Assembly (NCBI RefSeq): GCF_018917965.1
Contig: NZ_JAHLPP010000005.1
Coordinates: 62,001-126,000, forward strand
Reading direction: 5' to 3'
Length of the DNA stretch: 64,000 nucleotides
Origin: Pseudoflavonifractor sp. MSJ-37
GTDB lineage: Bacteria; Bacillota; Clostridia; Oscillospirales; Oscillospiraceae
Shown here piece by piece: positions 1-8,044 of this stretch. The notes under the pieces are model-generated. The model saw nothing but the letters and a program-made list of their open reading frames with translations, had not been told where the DNA came from and searched no databases. Every line of letters begins with the position of its first letter. The first letter of the stretch is position 1. The position numbers and the translations under genes are program-made.

Positions 1-78
1 AATAGGATCGATGAGTGAAAATAGTGATGAGAGACAGTCCCGCCGTCCGACGGACCGCGGGGAAGGAGGTAAACTGTT

Positions 79-1497
79 TTGAGAAAGACCAAAGTGATCT
101 GTACCCTGGGCCCCGCCGTCAACAGCGAAGAGATGATCCGCCGTCTGGTGGCCGCCGGCATGGACGCCGCCCGCTTCAATTTCTCCCACGGCACCCATGA
201 GAGCCATCTGGCCCAGTTCAATATGCTCAAGCACGTCCGGGACGAGATGTGCGTCCCGGTGGCCGCCATCCTGGACACCAAGGGCCCTGAGATCCGCATC
301 CGCAGCTTTGCCCAGTGCCCCGTCCAGCTGGAGCGGGGGGCGGAGTTCACCCTGACCACCGACGACGTGGAGGGCGACGCCCACCGGGTCTCCGTCACCT
401 ATGCCGATCTGCACAAGGAGGTGGGCCCCGGCTGCCGCATCCTGGTGGACGACGGTCTGGTGGAGCTCCGGGTGGAGCGGGTGGAGGGCCACGACATCCA
501 CTGCACCGTGGAGAATGGCGGTCCCCTCTCCAATAACAAGAGCATCAACATCCCCGATGTGAGCATCCTGCTCCCCTCCCTGACGGAGAAGGACCGCTCC
601 GACCTGCAATTCGCCGCGGAGCACGACTTCGACTTCATCGCCGCCTCCTTCATCCGCAAGGCCAGCGACGTGGAGGACATCCGGGCCTGTCTGAAGGAGC
701 ACGGCGGCGAGCGGATCCGCATCATCGCCAAGATCGAGAACCGGGAGGGCGTGGACCATCTCGCCGAGATCATCGACGCCGCCGACGGCATCATGGTGGC
801 CCGGGGCGACCTGGGCGTGGAGATCCCCGCCTATGAGGTCCCCATCCTCCAGAAGGAGATGATCAAGGTCACAATCGCCCAGAGCAAGCCCGTCATCATC
901 GCCACCCAGATGCTGGACTCCATGATCCGCAACCCCCGGCCCACCCGGGCCGAGGTCTCCGACGTGGCCAACGCCGTGTTCGATGGGGCCTCCTGCGTGA
1001 TGCTCTCCGGCGAGACCGCCTCCGGCAAGTACCCGGTGGAGGCGCTGGAGACCATGGTGGACACCGTCACCGCCGCCGAGGACTCCATCAACTACTGGAA
1101 CCGCTTCCGTCAGCGCCAGAGCCTCAACGGCATCCAGAACATCAACGACGCGATCACCCACTCCTGCTGTCTGACCGCCATGGACCTGGACGCCGCCGCC
1201 ATCCTGACCCCCACCCAGTCCGGCTACACCGCCCGGACGATCTCCCGGTACCGCCCCGCCTGCCCGATCCTGGCCATGTGCCAGAGCGACCGGACCCGCC
1301 GCCAGCTGGCGATCTCCTGGGGCGTCCACACCTGCCTGACCGGCCATGTGGACTCCACCGACCGGCTGTTCTCCATGTCCGTGGAGATGGCCGTGAAAGA
1401 GGGGGCCGTCGCCTCCGGCGACACGGTGGTCATCACCGCCGGCGTCCCCATCGGCCAGACCGGCTCCACCAACCTGATCAAGGCCCAGAAGATCTGA
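79..1497 (+). CDS. pyk: Pyruvate kinase
   Basis: Catalyses the last ATP-forming step of glycolysis, phosphoenolpyruvate plus ADP to pyruvate plus ATP, in the cytoplasm. The 472-residue protein has the N-terminal barrel strand RFNFSHG near residue 33, the metal-binding segment MVARGDLGVEIP near 235, the segment NPRPTRAEVSDVANAV and the loop LSGETASGKYP near 310, then a C-terminal allosteric-type domain. The length fits the core enzyme without the extra PEP-utiliser domain of Bacillus enzymes. The start is TTG at 79, chosen because AAGGAGGT lies 8 bases upstream and the reading starts with the conserved RKTKVICTLGP. A strong hairpin follows the stop, so this is the last gene of its unit. The 78 bases upstream contain nothing else recognisable. 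Confidence 0.97.
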   Translation: MRKTKVICTLGPAVNSEEMIRRLVAAGMDAARFNFSHGTHESHLAQFNMLKHVRDEMCVPVAAILDTKGPEIRIRSFAQCPVQLERGAEFTLTTDDVEGDAHRVSVTYADLHKEVGPGCRILVDDGLVELRVERVEGHDIHCTVENGGPLSNNKSINIPDVSILLPSLTEKDRSDLQFAAEHDFDFIAASFIRKASDVEDIRACLKEHGGERIRIIAKIENREGVDHLAEIIDAADGIMVARGDLGVEIPAYEVPILQKEMIKVTIAQSKPVIIATQMLDSMIRNPRPTRAEVSDVANAVFDGASCVMLSGETASGKYPVEALETMVDTVTAAEDSINYWNRFRQRQSLNGIQNINDAITHSCCLTAMDLDAAAILTPTQSGYTARTISRYRPACPILAMCQSDRTRRQLAISWGVHTCLTGHVDSTDRLFSMSVEMAVKEGAVASGDTVVITAGVPIGQTGSTNLIKAQKI

Positions 1498-1514
1498 CCG
1501 CCCATAGCAGACCG

Positions 1515-1555
1515 AACGGCCGCGCCTTTCCCGGAGAGGGAGAGGCGCGGCCGTT
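1515..1555 (+). terminator. Rho-independent terminator after pyk
   Basis: A 13-bp GC-rich stem (1515-1527 with 1543-1555) with a 15-base loop, ending in a short T run. It lies 17 bases after the pyruvate kinase stop and before a convergent minus-strand gene, so it may serve both. Confidence 0.85.
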
Positions 1556-1575
1556 TCATCATCTGTATGGATCTG

Positions 1576-2199
1576 TCACAGGTAGTCCTTCACCTGGAAC
1601 TGCCGCTCGGCGGCCCTGCGGAAGGCCCCCGCCTCGGTGGCGAAGCGGACGCCGCAGGGGGTCTCGCTCTGCCCATCGAAGCTGACGGCGAACGATCCTC
1701 CCTCCGCCGGAGCCAGCTCCACCGCGGTCTTGCCCCCGTAGCTGTAAGCGGTCACCGCCGCCTCGGCGCAGTCCACGCCATAGACCTCGGACACGAAGTC
1801 CTGGGCGACGGCGATCATGCCCTCGTCGAACCAGCCGTCGTCAGCCGGGTCCGTCCCCGTCGGGTCCATGTGGTACACCGTGGCCGGATAGTCATAGCGC
1901 TCCGAGAACTCCACCAGATAGAAGTCCTCCCCAGCGCCGTCGAAGCGGATGGAGGTCTGGTGCTCGTCCTCCTCGATCTGGGGCTCCAGGCCCGTGGAGT
2001 CGAAGGAGAAGGCCGTGTCCAGCAGCAGCCGGGCCTGGGCTTCCTCCGTGATCTGGGACGTGTAGACCTTGGGTCCCGCCGTATCCGTGGGGTCCGCGCT
2101 GGGAGAGGGCTGGGGCTCCGCGACCACCGCCTGACTGGAACAGGCGGCCAGCGCCGCCGCCAGCATCAGCGTGCCGGGGACGATCTGATAAGACTTCAT
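1576..2199 (-). CDS. Secreted lipoprotein, family unknown (copy 1)
   Basis: A 207-residue predicted lipoprotein. The N-terminus MKSYQIVPGTLMLAAALAAC is a signal peptide ending in a lipobox (LAAC), followed by a low-complexity Ser/Pro/Ala linker. The body contains FSFDSTGLEP, a (Y/F)xVEFxxxYxYPAT segment, and WFDEGMI followed by EVYGVDC. The same landmarks occur in the gene at 3117-3746, so the two are paralogues. The start at 2199 has AAGGAG 8 bases upstream. A longer frame starting at 2256 would overlap the upstream stop as ATGA but would bury the signal peptide, so I prefer 2199. It lies downstream of the 2253-2744 gene and is probably co-transcribed with it. Function is unknown; the family is probably anchored on the outer face of the membrane. 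Confidence 0.85.
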   Translation of the reverse strand: MKSYQIVPGTLMLAAALAACSSQAVVAEPQPSPSADPTDTAGPKVYTSQITEEAQARLLLDTAFSFDSTGLEPQIEEDEHQTSIRFDGAGEDFYLVEFSERYDYPATVYHMDPTGTDPADDGWFDEGMIAVAQDFVSEVYGVDCAEAAVTAYSYGGKTAVELAPAEGGSFAVSFDGQSETPCGVRFATEAGAFRRAAERQFQVKDYL

Positions 2200-2252
2200 G
2201 TCGTTCGCTCCTTTTTGTGATGTATTTGGATGATAGCGATGGCTGACTGCAC

Positions 2253-2744
2253 TCATGCTTCAAAGTCCTTCGGCGCGGGCTGGAAGAGGACCACCCGCCA
2301 GTCGGCGTCCTCGCCGGTCCGGCCCAGATAGGCCAGGAAGGCGGCGCCGTCAGGACGCTCGGCGCCGGGCTCTGCCGGCGTCAGGTCCACGTCCACCAGA
2401 TAGAGCCTCTGGTCCGAATAGAAGGTATCGTTATAGTACCGCAGGGCCGTGACCTGGTCCAGCTCGTCCACCGACAGCTCCCGGAGGCCCTTCCGCTCGG
2501 CGGAGGATCCGGCAGGCCAGGCGGCGGATGCCTCCTGTGCGGCCCCGTCCGCAAGGGCGGCGGCCGTATCCCAGTCCTGACGGCCCAGCGCCGCCACATA
2601 GGTCTCCACCACGGCGGACGCGTCCGCTGTCGGCGCACGATCCATCGGGTCCGGCCGCTGAGGCCAGCGGAACAGGAGGACGACCGCCACGGCCGCGAGG
2701 CAGACCGCGATCAGGGCAATCCAGCGTGTTTTCCGCGTCTTCAT
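2253..2744 (-). CDS. Membrane-anchored hypothetical protein
   Basis: A 163-residue protein with a basic N-terminus (MKTRKTRW), a single hydrophobic helix at about residues 8-25, and an extracytoplasmic domain beginning near ADASAVVETYVAAL. The helix-rich AVVETYVAALGRQDWDTAAAL segment looks like the NTF2-like/DUF4829 type of secreted small domain, but I cannot assign it. A clean ribosome site (GAAGGAGG) precedes the ATG. It is followed closely by the lipoprotein at 1576-2199, so an operon is likely. Function unknown. Confidence 0.8.
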   Translation of the reverse strand: MKTRKTRWIALIAVCLAAVAVVLLFRWPQRPDPMDRAPTADASAVVETYVAALGRQDWDTAAALADGAAQEASAAWPAGSSAERKGLRELSVDELDQVTALRYYNDTFYSDQRLYLVDVDLTPAEPGAERPDGAAFLAYLGRTGEDADWRVVLFQPAPKDFEA

Positions 2745-2805
2745 GGCAGATATCCTCCTTCATTCATTTTACATAATGCATTATACGGATCTTCCATGGT
2801 CCTGT

Positions 2806-2883
2806 CTATCCGCTTTCTCTATGATCCGGCGGGGACAGCCCCGCCCGCTTCCGCAGGGCCGCGAGTTTCTCGTGGAGTCTCAT
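2806..2883 (-). pseudogene. Decayed 5' fragment of an Xre regulator gene
   Basis: On the minus strand, ATG at 2883 opens MRLHEKLAALRKRAGLS. This matches the N-terminus of the intact Xre regulator at 3981-4442 (MRLHEKLADLRKRAGLS), and similarity continues at DNA level. After about 17 codons the match ends and the frame stops at 2806. The rest of the helix-turn-helix gene is missing. The rest of the 372-base gap 2745-3116 holds an operator-like inverted repeat (2969-2987) and a terminator (3069-3108), with no other gene seen. Confidence 0.8.
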
Positions 2884-2968
2884 CGCTCCGCCTCCGTTCC
2901 TGTCGTCGTTCCCGCTTCGATCTTACCCGATGCGGACGGAAAATGCCACCACCTTTTCGTTGCAGGCC

Positions 2969-2987
2969 CCGCAACTTTTGGTTGCGG
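2969..2987. promoter_or_regulatory. Inverted repeat, putative Xre operator 1
   Basis: Perfect 7-bp inverted repeat CCGCAAC-N5-GTTGCGG, 86 bases before the start of the decayed Xre gene. An extra half-site CGTTGC lies at 2959-2964. The same arrangement occurs upstream of the Xre genes at 3981-4442 (imperfect) and 26238-26600 (perfect). Operator function is inferred from this recurrence. Confidence 0.6.
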
Positions 2988-3068
2988 AAGCCTGATATCA
3001 GGTGTTTTTCGTGGTTTGGTCTATCTTGACAGCGCGTTTCTATGGAGATAAGGCAGAAATAACGATGA

Positions 3069-3108
3069 GCCCAGCCCTGTCCGCCTCAGAAGGCGGGCAG
3101 GGCTGGGC
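3069..3108 (-). terminator. Terminator after lipoprotein copy 2
   Basis: An 18-bp stem (3069-3086 with 3091-3108, one G-T wobble) with a 4-base loop. It lies 9 bases downstream of the minus-strand stop at 3117 and is followed on that strand by a T-containing tail. Confidence 0.75.
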
Positions 3109-3116
3109 AGTCGGCA

Positions 3117-3746
3117 TCAAAGATACTGCTTTGCCTCGTTTTTCTCCATCACCTGTTCAAGTGCTTTTACATCTTTGCAGAACAGTACTCCGGTCGGCTC
3201 CGTATCTTTGTAATAATATCGGACCGAGAACACCTCATCAGGTGCCGTCTCCATCTGTACCGCTATTTTGTTCTTATAACCATATGCGTGTACTGTGGCC
3301 TCGGTGCAGTCTACGCCATAGATGTCCTTCACGAATGTTTTTGCGGTCTCGATCAGTCCCTCATCGAAATAAGAGTCATCCTCCTGCGCCAAATCGAAGT
3401 CCTGATCTTCACCCAAGTGTTCGAAATGATACAAGGTGGCCGGGTATTGGTATCCATTATGGAATTCGACGATGTAGTAATCCTTTTCTCCCGCTTCAAA
3501 GCGGAACGATGCCTGGTCCTCCTCTACGACCGGCTCGAGCCCAGACGCATCATAGGAAAAGGCTTTCTGGATCAACGCCCGGGCCTCTTCCACATGATCA
3601 TCCTTTGCCTCTACGACGTTCGTGGACGTGGGCAATACCGTCGGTGTCACCGTTTCAGATGCCGATCCGCCGCTGGAACATGCCGTCAGGAGCATCAGCA
3701 GTGCCATAGACGCTGCCGTCGTCGTCAAAGCATATCTTTTTTCCAT
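3117..3746 (-). CDS. Secreted lipoprotein, family unknown (copy 2)
   Basis: A 209-residue predicted lipoprotein and paralogue of the 1576-2199 product. The signal peptide MEKRYALTTTAASMALLMLL ends in lipobox LTAC, then comes a Ser/Thr-rich linker. Shared landmarks with copy 1 are FSYDASGLEP, YxIVEFHNGYQYPATLYH, YFDEGLI and DIYGVDC. The start at 3746 was chosen because it begins the signal peptide; its ribosome site (GGAG, about 12 bases away) is weak. Base composition is clearly less GC-rich than the neighbours, which could mean a more recent arrival or relaxed selection. Upstream on the same strand lies an Xre regulator (3981-4442), giving the pair regulator-lipoprotein. Function unknown. 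The AT-rich gap 3747-3980 shows no gene. Confidence 0.85.
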   Translation of the reverse strand: MEKRYALTTTAASMALLMLLTACSSGGSASETVTPTVLPTSTNVVEAKDDHVEEARALIQKAFSYDASGLEPVVEEDQASFRFEAGEKDYYIVEFHNGYQYPATLYHFEHLGEDQDFDLAQEDDSYFDEGLIETAKTFVKDIYGVDCTEATVHAYGYKNKIAVQMETAPDEVFSVRYYYKDTEPTGVLFCKDVKALEQVMEKNEAKQYL

Positions 3747-3980
3747 ACTTCTACTACTACTCCGTTCTTTTTCAGGGATGAGCAAAACTCCGATTTGCTC
3801 AAGAGGGAACACAATAAACAGTTCCGTCCAGCTTACTTAAAATCCATATATTGTGTCTCAGCTTTACAAAACTTGCGTTTTGCTCATCTCTTTTCTTTTT
3901 CGTAAATACCGCCTTGAAAGATATATCACACGCCGTTCTGTCCATATCGGTCAAATCGGCATTTACTTCCCATTCCGCTC

Positions 3981-4442
3981 TTACTTTTCCTCTTCAAAGG
4001 AGAAGCTATCTACCAGTTCCGGGTCCAATCTTCCCTGCTGCATCTCTTCCAGCGGGATGATCTCATCTTCATTTTCTTTCGCATGGAGTCGGTCCATGGT
4101 CAAAGCTCCCGCTCCGATCCCCACCGCCAGCGCCGCCAGGACCGCGGCGGCCACGAGCCACCTCCGGCCCCTTTGGGGCTCCGCCGGCTTGGGCTGGGGC
4201 CGGGCGGGCTCCCGCATCGGCGGGCCGTCCAGCTCTGTCAGGTCCCGGCTGTCGTCCGTCAGGAAGTCCATGGTGACGTGATAGAGCTGGCACAGGGCCG
4301 CCAGCTTCTCCGTGGCCGGGGCCGTGAGCCCGTTCTCCCATTTGGACACCGCCTGACGGGTGGTGTCCAGCCGGTCCGCCACGGCCATCTGGGACAGGCC
4401 GGCCCGCTTCCGCAGGTCCGCGAGTTTTTCGTGGAGCCTCAT
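3981..4442 (-). CDS. Membrane-anchored Xre-family regulator
   Basis: A 153-residue protein. An N-terminal helix-turn-helix at residues 1-60 (core QMAVADRLDTTRQAVSKWEN) is followed by a Pro-rich linker, one transmembrane helix at about 95-114, and an acidic external tail ending FSFEEEK. This HTH-TM layout suggests a DNA-binding protein tethered to the membrane, with an outside tail able to sense or contact a partner, perhaps the adjacent lipoprotein. The start at 4442 (MRLHEKL) has GGAGG upstream and matches the first codon of the decayed copy at 2883; a longer frame to 4526 would run through the operator-like repeat. The partner and signal are unknown. Confidence 0.85.
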   Translation of the reverse strand: MRLHEKLADLRKRAGLSQMAVADRLDTTRQAVSKWENGLTAPATEKLAALCQLYHVTMDFLTDDSRDLTELDGPPMREPARPQPKPAEPQRGRRWLVAAAVLAALAVGIGAGALTMDRLHAKENEDEIIPLEEMQQGRLDPELVDSFSFEEEK

Positions 4443-4506
4443 CTTCTTCTGCCTCCGATCATACCAAAGCGCGGTGCGCAGAGCTACCATTTTTGCGTGA
4501 CATCCC

Positions 4507-4523
4507 CACAACTTCCGGTTGCG
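4507..4523. promoter_or_regulatory. Inverted repeat, putative Xre operator 2
   Basis: Imperfect version of the shared repeat, CACAAC-N5-GTTGCG, 65 bases upstream of the Xre start at 4442. The spacer length (5) and half-site match the repeats at 2969 and 26670. Confidence 0.5.
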
Positions 4524-4630
4524 CACCGCAGTCTTTCACCGTTTTTTTGAACTTATCGGTATATTTTATCAGGAAAATAGGTTATCGTCAACTGCCCGCG
4601 GTCCGGGCCATTTCCCCGCCAAAAAAGGGG

Positions 4631-4659
4631 TTGACAGCGGGGGCGGAACGGTGTATCAT
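4631..4659 (+). promoter_or_regulatory. Promoter of the trp operon
   Basis: TTGACA (4631-4636), 17-bp spacer, TATCAT (4654-4659). Transcription should begin near 4666. The ilvB leader promoter at 22207-22235 has the same two hexamers and spacing, and both are followed by CATAATTT. Confidence 0.85.
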
Positions 4660-4680
4660 AGGCCCATAATTTGATACATT

Positions 4681-4943
4681 AAACCGATGATGTGGAGATA
4701 ACGCCTGTCATCGCCCTCACAGAGAGTCCGGGACCGCTGAGAGCCGGGCAGGATACGGGCAGGTAAATGGATCACGGAGGGCGCGGGGAACGGCTTCGAC
4801 TCAGTATTCCGCGACGTGGAGGCATACGTCAGTTGCCGGGGATATGTCCGTATCCCGCAAAGCGCACGGCTCACGCCGTGAATCAAGGTGGCACCGCGAG
4901 CATCACGCTCGTCCTTGACGATCATGTCAGGGACGGGCGTTTT
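4681..4943 (+). promoter_or_regulatory. T-box leader of trp operon (tRNA-Trp sensing)
   Basis: The conserved AGAGAG element at 4721 with its small hairpin, the T-box proper AAGGTGGCACCGCG at 4885-4898, and a 14-bp terminator stem (4906-4919 with 4926-4939) followed by TTTTC are all visible. Uncharged tRNA-Trp is expected to stabilise the antiterminator and allow trpE transcription. Only about 55 bases separate the predicted start from AGAGAG. A 6-bp stem (4685-4690 with 4708-4713) encloses a 17-base loop with UGG at 4693-4695, a candidate Trp specifier. The T-box class is certain; the specifier is inferred. Confidence 0.88.
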
Positions 4944-4979
4944 CTGTTTCCGTCCCCAGAGCAAAGGGAGGTCACACTC

Positions 4980-6458
4980 ATGTATCAGCCCACGTTGAAG
5001 GAGGCCCGGACCATCGCCGCCTCCGGCCCCTATCGGGAGATCCCCGTCTCCCGGGAACTCATGTCCGACTTCATCACCCCGATCCAGGCCCTGCGGATCC
5101 TGCGGGCCCAGGACAGCCACTGCTTCCTGCTGGAGTCCGCCGCCGACAGCGAGGGCTGGGGCCGCTGGTCCTTCCTGGGCTTCGAGCCCACGCTGGAGGT
5201 GGTCTGCAAGGACGGTATGCTCCGCACCCGCTCGGAGGAGGGCGAGCGCACCGCCCCCACCGCCTGCCCCGGCGAGGCCCTGCGGGCCATCCTGGCGGAG
5301 CACCGGAGTCCCAGGGTCCCCGGCCTGCCCCCCTTCACCGGCGGTCTGGTGGGCTACTTCTCCTATGACTACACCAAGTACGCCGAGCCCTCTCTGGCCC
5401 TCAGGGCCCAGGACGAGGAGGGCTTCAAGGACATGGACCTGATGCTCTTCCGGAGCGTCATCGCCTTCGACAACTACCGGCAGAAGCTGGTGCTGATCAC
5501 CAACGCCGACGCCTCCGACCTGGACAGCTCCTATCCCGCCGCCTGCGCCCAGTTGGACCGGATGGCGGAGCTCCTCCGCCACGGCGCGCCCCTCCCCCAT
5601 CAGCCCGCCCGGCTCACCACGCCGGTGACGCCCCTCTTCGACGAGGCGGCCTACTGCTCCATGGTGGAGCGGGCCAAGCACTACATCCACGAGGGCGACA
5701 TCTTCCAGGTGGTCCTCTCCAACCGGCTGGAGGCCGGGTTCGAGGGCTCCCTGCTGGATGTATACCGGATCCTCCGGACCACGAACCCCTCCCCCTACCT
5801 CTTCTATTTCACCAGCGACGACATGGAGCTGGCCGGCGCCTCCCCGGAGACGCTGGTGAAGCTGGAGGACGGCGTCCTCCACACCTTCCCGCTGGCGGGC
5901 ACCCGTCCCCGGGGCGCCACCCCCGAGGAGGACAAGGCGCTGGAGGAGGGCCTCCTCGCCGATGAGAAGGAGCTCTCCGAGCACGATATGCTGGTGGACC
6001 TGGGCCGGAACGACATCGGCAAGATCAGCCGCTTCGGCACCGTGCAGGTGGAGAAGTACCACGAGATCCAGCGCTTCTCCTGCGTGATGCACATCGGCTC
6101 CACCGTCCGGGGCCAGCTGGCGGAGGGGAAGGACGCGGTGGACGCGGTGGACGCGGTCCTCCCCGCCGGGACCCTCTCCGGCGCGCCCAAGCTCCGGGCC
6201 ATGGAGATCATCGACGAGCTGGAGGACAACAAGCGGGGCGTCTACGGCGGCGCGGTGGGCTATCTGGACTTCACCGGCAATCTGGACACCTGCATCGCCA
6301 TCCGGCTGGCCTTCCAGAAGAACGGGAAGGTGTTCATCCGCTCCGGCGCCGGCATCGTGGCCGACTCCGACCCGGCGAAGGAATATCAGGAGTGCATCAA
6401 CAAGGCGAAGGCCGTGGTGCGGGCCCTGGAGCTGGCCCAGAAAGAGAGGGACCTATGA
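4980..6458 (+). CDS. trpE: Anthranilate synthase component I
   Basis: Converts chorismate, with ammonia delivered by TrpG, to anthranilate, the first committed step of tryptophan synthesis. The 492-residue protein has the chorismate-binding C-terminal half with GRNDIGKISRFG, AGTLSGAPKLRAMEIIDELE and the ending SGAGIVADSDPAKEYQEC. Near the N-terminus is FLLESA, the region that binds feedback tryptophan in this family. The start at 4980 has GGGAGG upstream and lies 36 bases after the T-box terminator. A frame open to 4767 is the leader RNA, not protein. The stop overlaps the trpG start as ATGA, implying coupled translation. Confidence 0.97.
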   Translation: MYQPTLKEARTIAASGPYREIPVSRELMSDFITPIQALRILRAQDSHCFLLESAADSEGWGRWSFLGFEPTLEVVCKDGMLRTRSEEGERTAPTACPGEALRAILAEHRSPRVPGLPPFTGGLVGYFSYDYTKYAEPSLALRAQDEEGFKDMDLMLFRSVIAFDNYRQKLVLITNADASDLDSSYPAACAQLDRMAELLRHGAPLPHQPARLTTPVTPLFDEAAYCSMVERAKHYIHEGDIFQVVLSNRLEAGFEGSLLDVYRILRTTNPSPYLFYFTSDDMELAGASPETLVKLEDGVLHTFPLAGTRPRGATPEEDKALEEGLLADEKELSEHDMLVDLGRNDIGKISRFGTVQVEKYHEIQRFSCVMHIGSTVRGQLAEGKDAVDAVDAVLPAGTLSGAPKLRAMEIIDELEDNKRGVYGGAVGYLDFTGNLDTCIAIRLAFQKNGKVFIRSGAGIVADSDPAKEYQECINKAKAVVRALELAQKERDL

Positions 6459-7021
6459 TCCTGCTGATCGACAACTATGACAGCTTTTCCTATAACCTCT
6501 ATCAGCTGGTTGGGAGCCTGGATCCGGACATCGAAGTGGTCCGTAACGACGCCGTGACGGTGGAGGACATCCGCCGCATGGCCCCCCGCCGCCTGATCCT
6601 CTCCCCCGGCCCCGGCCGCCCCGCCGACGCCGGCGTGTGCGAGGCCGCCGCCAAAGAGCTGGCCGGCGAGATCCCCATCCTGGGGGTCTGCCTGGGCCAT
6701 CAGGCCATCTGCGAGGTCTACGGCGGCACCGTGTCCTACGCCAAGCAGCTCATGCACGGCAAGCAGTCCATGGTGACGCTGGACCGGAGCTGTCCCATCT
6801 TCCGGGGCCTGCCGGAGCAGATCCCAGCCGCCCGCTACCACTCCCTCTCCGCCGTGGAGGCCAGCCTGCCGGACTGCCTGTCCGTCACCGCCCGCTCGGA
6901 CGACGGCGAGGTCATGGCCGTCCAGCTCAAGGGTGCGCCGGTCTACGGGCTACAGTTGCATCCCGAATCCATCCTGACGCCCCAGGGCGGCGTCATCCTG
7001 AAGAACTTTTTGGAGGGCTGA
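6455..7021 (+). CDS. trpG: Anthranilate synthase component II (glutamine amidotransferase)
   Basis: Hydrolyses glutamine and channels ammonia to TrpE. The 188-residue class I amidotransferase starts MILLIDNYDSF. It has the oxyanion motif LSPGPGRPADAG, the nucleophile cysteine in GVCLGHQAI near residue 80, and the His-Glu pair in LQLHPESILTPQG near the end. It is a stand-alone subunit, not fused to TrpD. It overlaps trpE by 4 bases and is 3 bases from trpD. It could also serve PabB in folate synthesis, as in some Firmicutes, but the trp context favours TrpE. Confidence 0.97.
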   Translation: MILLIDNYDSFSYNLYQLVGSLDPDIEVVRNDAVTVEDIRRMAPRRLILSPGPGRPADAGVCEAAAKELAGEIPILGVCLGHQAICEVYGGTVSYAKQLMHGKQSMVTLDRSCPIFRGLPEQIPAARYHSLSAVEASLPDCLSVTARSDDGEVMAVQLKGAPVYGLQLHPESILTPQGGVILKNFLEG

Positions 7022-7024
7022 ATT

Positions 7025-8041
7025 ATGATCAAGGAAGCCATCATCAAGATCGTGGATAAGCAGGACCTGAGCTATGACGAGGCCTATCAGGTCATCAACG
7101 AGATCATGAGCGGGACCACCACGCCCACCCAGAACGCCGCCTTCCTGGCGGCCCTGTCCACTAAAAGCACCAAGGCCGAGACCATCGACGAGATCGCCGG
7201 CTGCGCCGCCGCCATGCGGGACCACGCACGGAAGGTCCCCAACGACCTGGACCTGCTGGAGATCGTGGGCACCGGCGGCGACGGAGCCCACAGCTTCAAC
7301 ATCTCCACCACCGCCGCGCTGGTGGCCGCCGCCGGCGGCGTGAAGGTGGCCAAGCATGGCAACCGGGCCGCCTCCTCCAGCTGCGGCACCGCCGACTGCC
7401 TGGAGGCTCTGGGCGTCAACTTGGACCTGTGCCCGGAGAAGTGCCTCCAGCTCCTGGACGAGGTGGGCATCTGCTTCTTCTTCGCCCAGAAGTACCACAC
7501 CTCCATGAAATATGTGGGCCCCATCCGCAAGGAGCTGGGCATCCGCACCGTGTTCAACATCCTGGGGCCCCTGACCAATCCCGCCGCCCCCAAGCGGCAG
7601 GTGCTGGGCGTCTACGACGCCTCCCTGGTGGAGCCTTTGGCCCAGGTGCTCACCAGCCTGGGCGTCCGCCGGGGCATGGTGGTCTACGGTCAGGACAAGC
7701 TGGATGAGATCTCCCTCAGCGCCCCCACCTCCGTCTGTGAGTTCACGGACGGGACGTACCGCTCCTATGTGATCCAGCCGGAGGACTTCGGCCTCTCCCG
7801 CTGTTCCAAGGAGGACCTGGTGGGCGGCGCCCCCGCCGACAACGCCCAGATCACCCGGAGCATCCTCCGGGGCGAGACCGGTCCCCGCCGGGACACGGTG
7901 CTGATGAACGGCGGCGCGGCCCTGTACATCGGCGGCAAGGCGGACTCTCTGGCCGACGGCATCCGGCTGGCCGGCGAGATCATCGACTCCGGCGCGGCGG
8001 ACCGAAAGCTGGACGCCTTCATCGCCGCCTCTCAGGAGTGA
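7025..8041 (+). CDS. trpD: Anthranilate phosphoribosyltransferase
   Basis: Transfers phosphoribosyl from PRPP to anthranilate. The 338-residue protein has the PRPP-binding glycine loop [16 protein letters not shown] near residues 80-95, the anthranilate/metal segment [21 protein letters not shown] near 110-130, and the fold II ending [15 protein letters not shown]. Third gene of the tight trp operon, 3 bases after trpG. Confidence 0.97.
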   Translation: MIKEAIIKIVDKQDLSYDEAYQVINEIMSGTTTPTQNAAFLAALSTKSTKAETIDEIAGCAAAMRDHARKVPNDLDLLEIVGTGGDGAHSFNISTTAALVAAAGGVKVAKHGNRAASSSCGTADCLEALGVNLDLCPEKCLQLLDEVGICFFFAQKYHTSMKYVGPIRKELGIRTVFNILGPLTNPAAPKRQVLGVYDASLVEPLAQVLTSLGVRRGMVVYGQDKLDEISLSAPTSVCEFTDGTYRSYVIQPEDFGLSRCSKEDLVGGAPADNAQITRSILRGETGPRRDTVLMNGGAALYIGGKADSLADGIRLAGEIIDSGAADRKLDAFIAASQE

Positions 8042-8044
8042 GCC

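Noticed and set aside
1-78. Upstream gene of the pyruvate kinase unit
   Set aside because: Too little sequence; a short frame crossing into pyk has no ribosome site and is out of phase with pyk.
2743-3051. Plus-strand frames in the 2.7-3.1 kb gap
   Set aside because: They overlap the Xre remnant and the operator and have no ribosome site or family resemblance.
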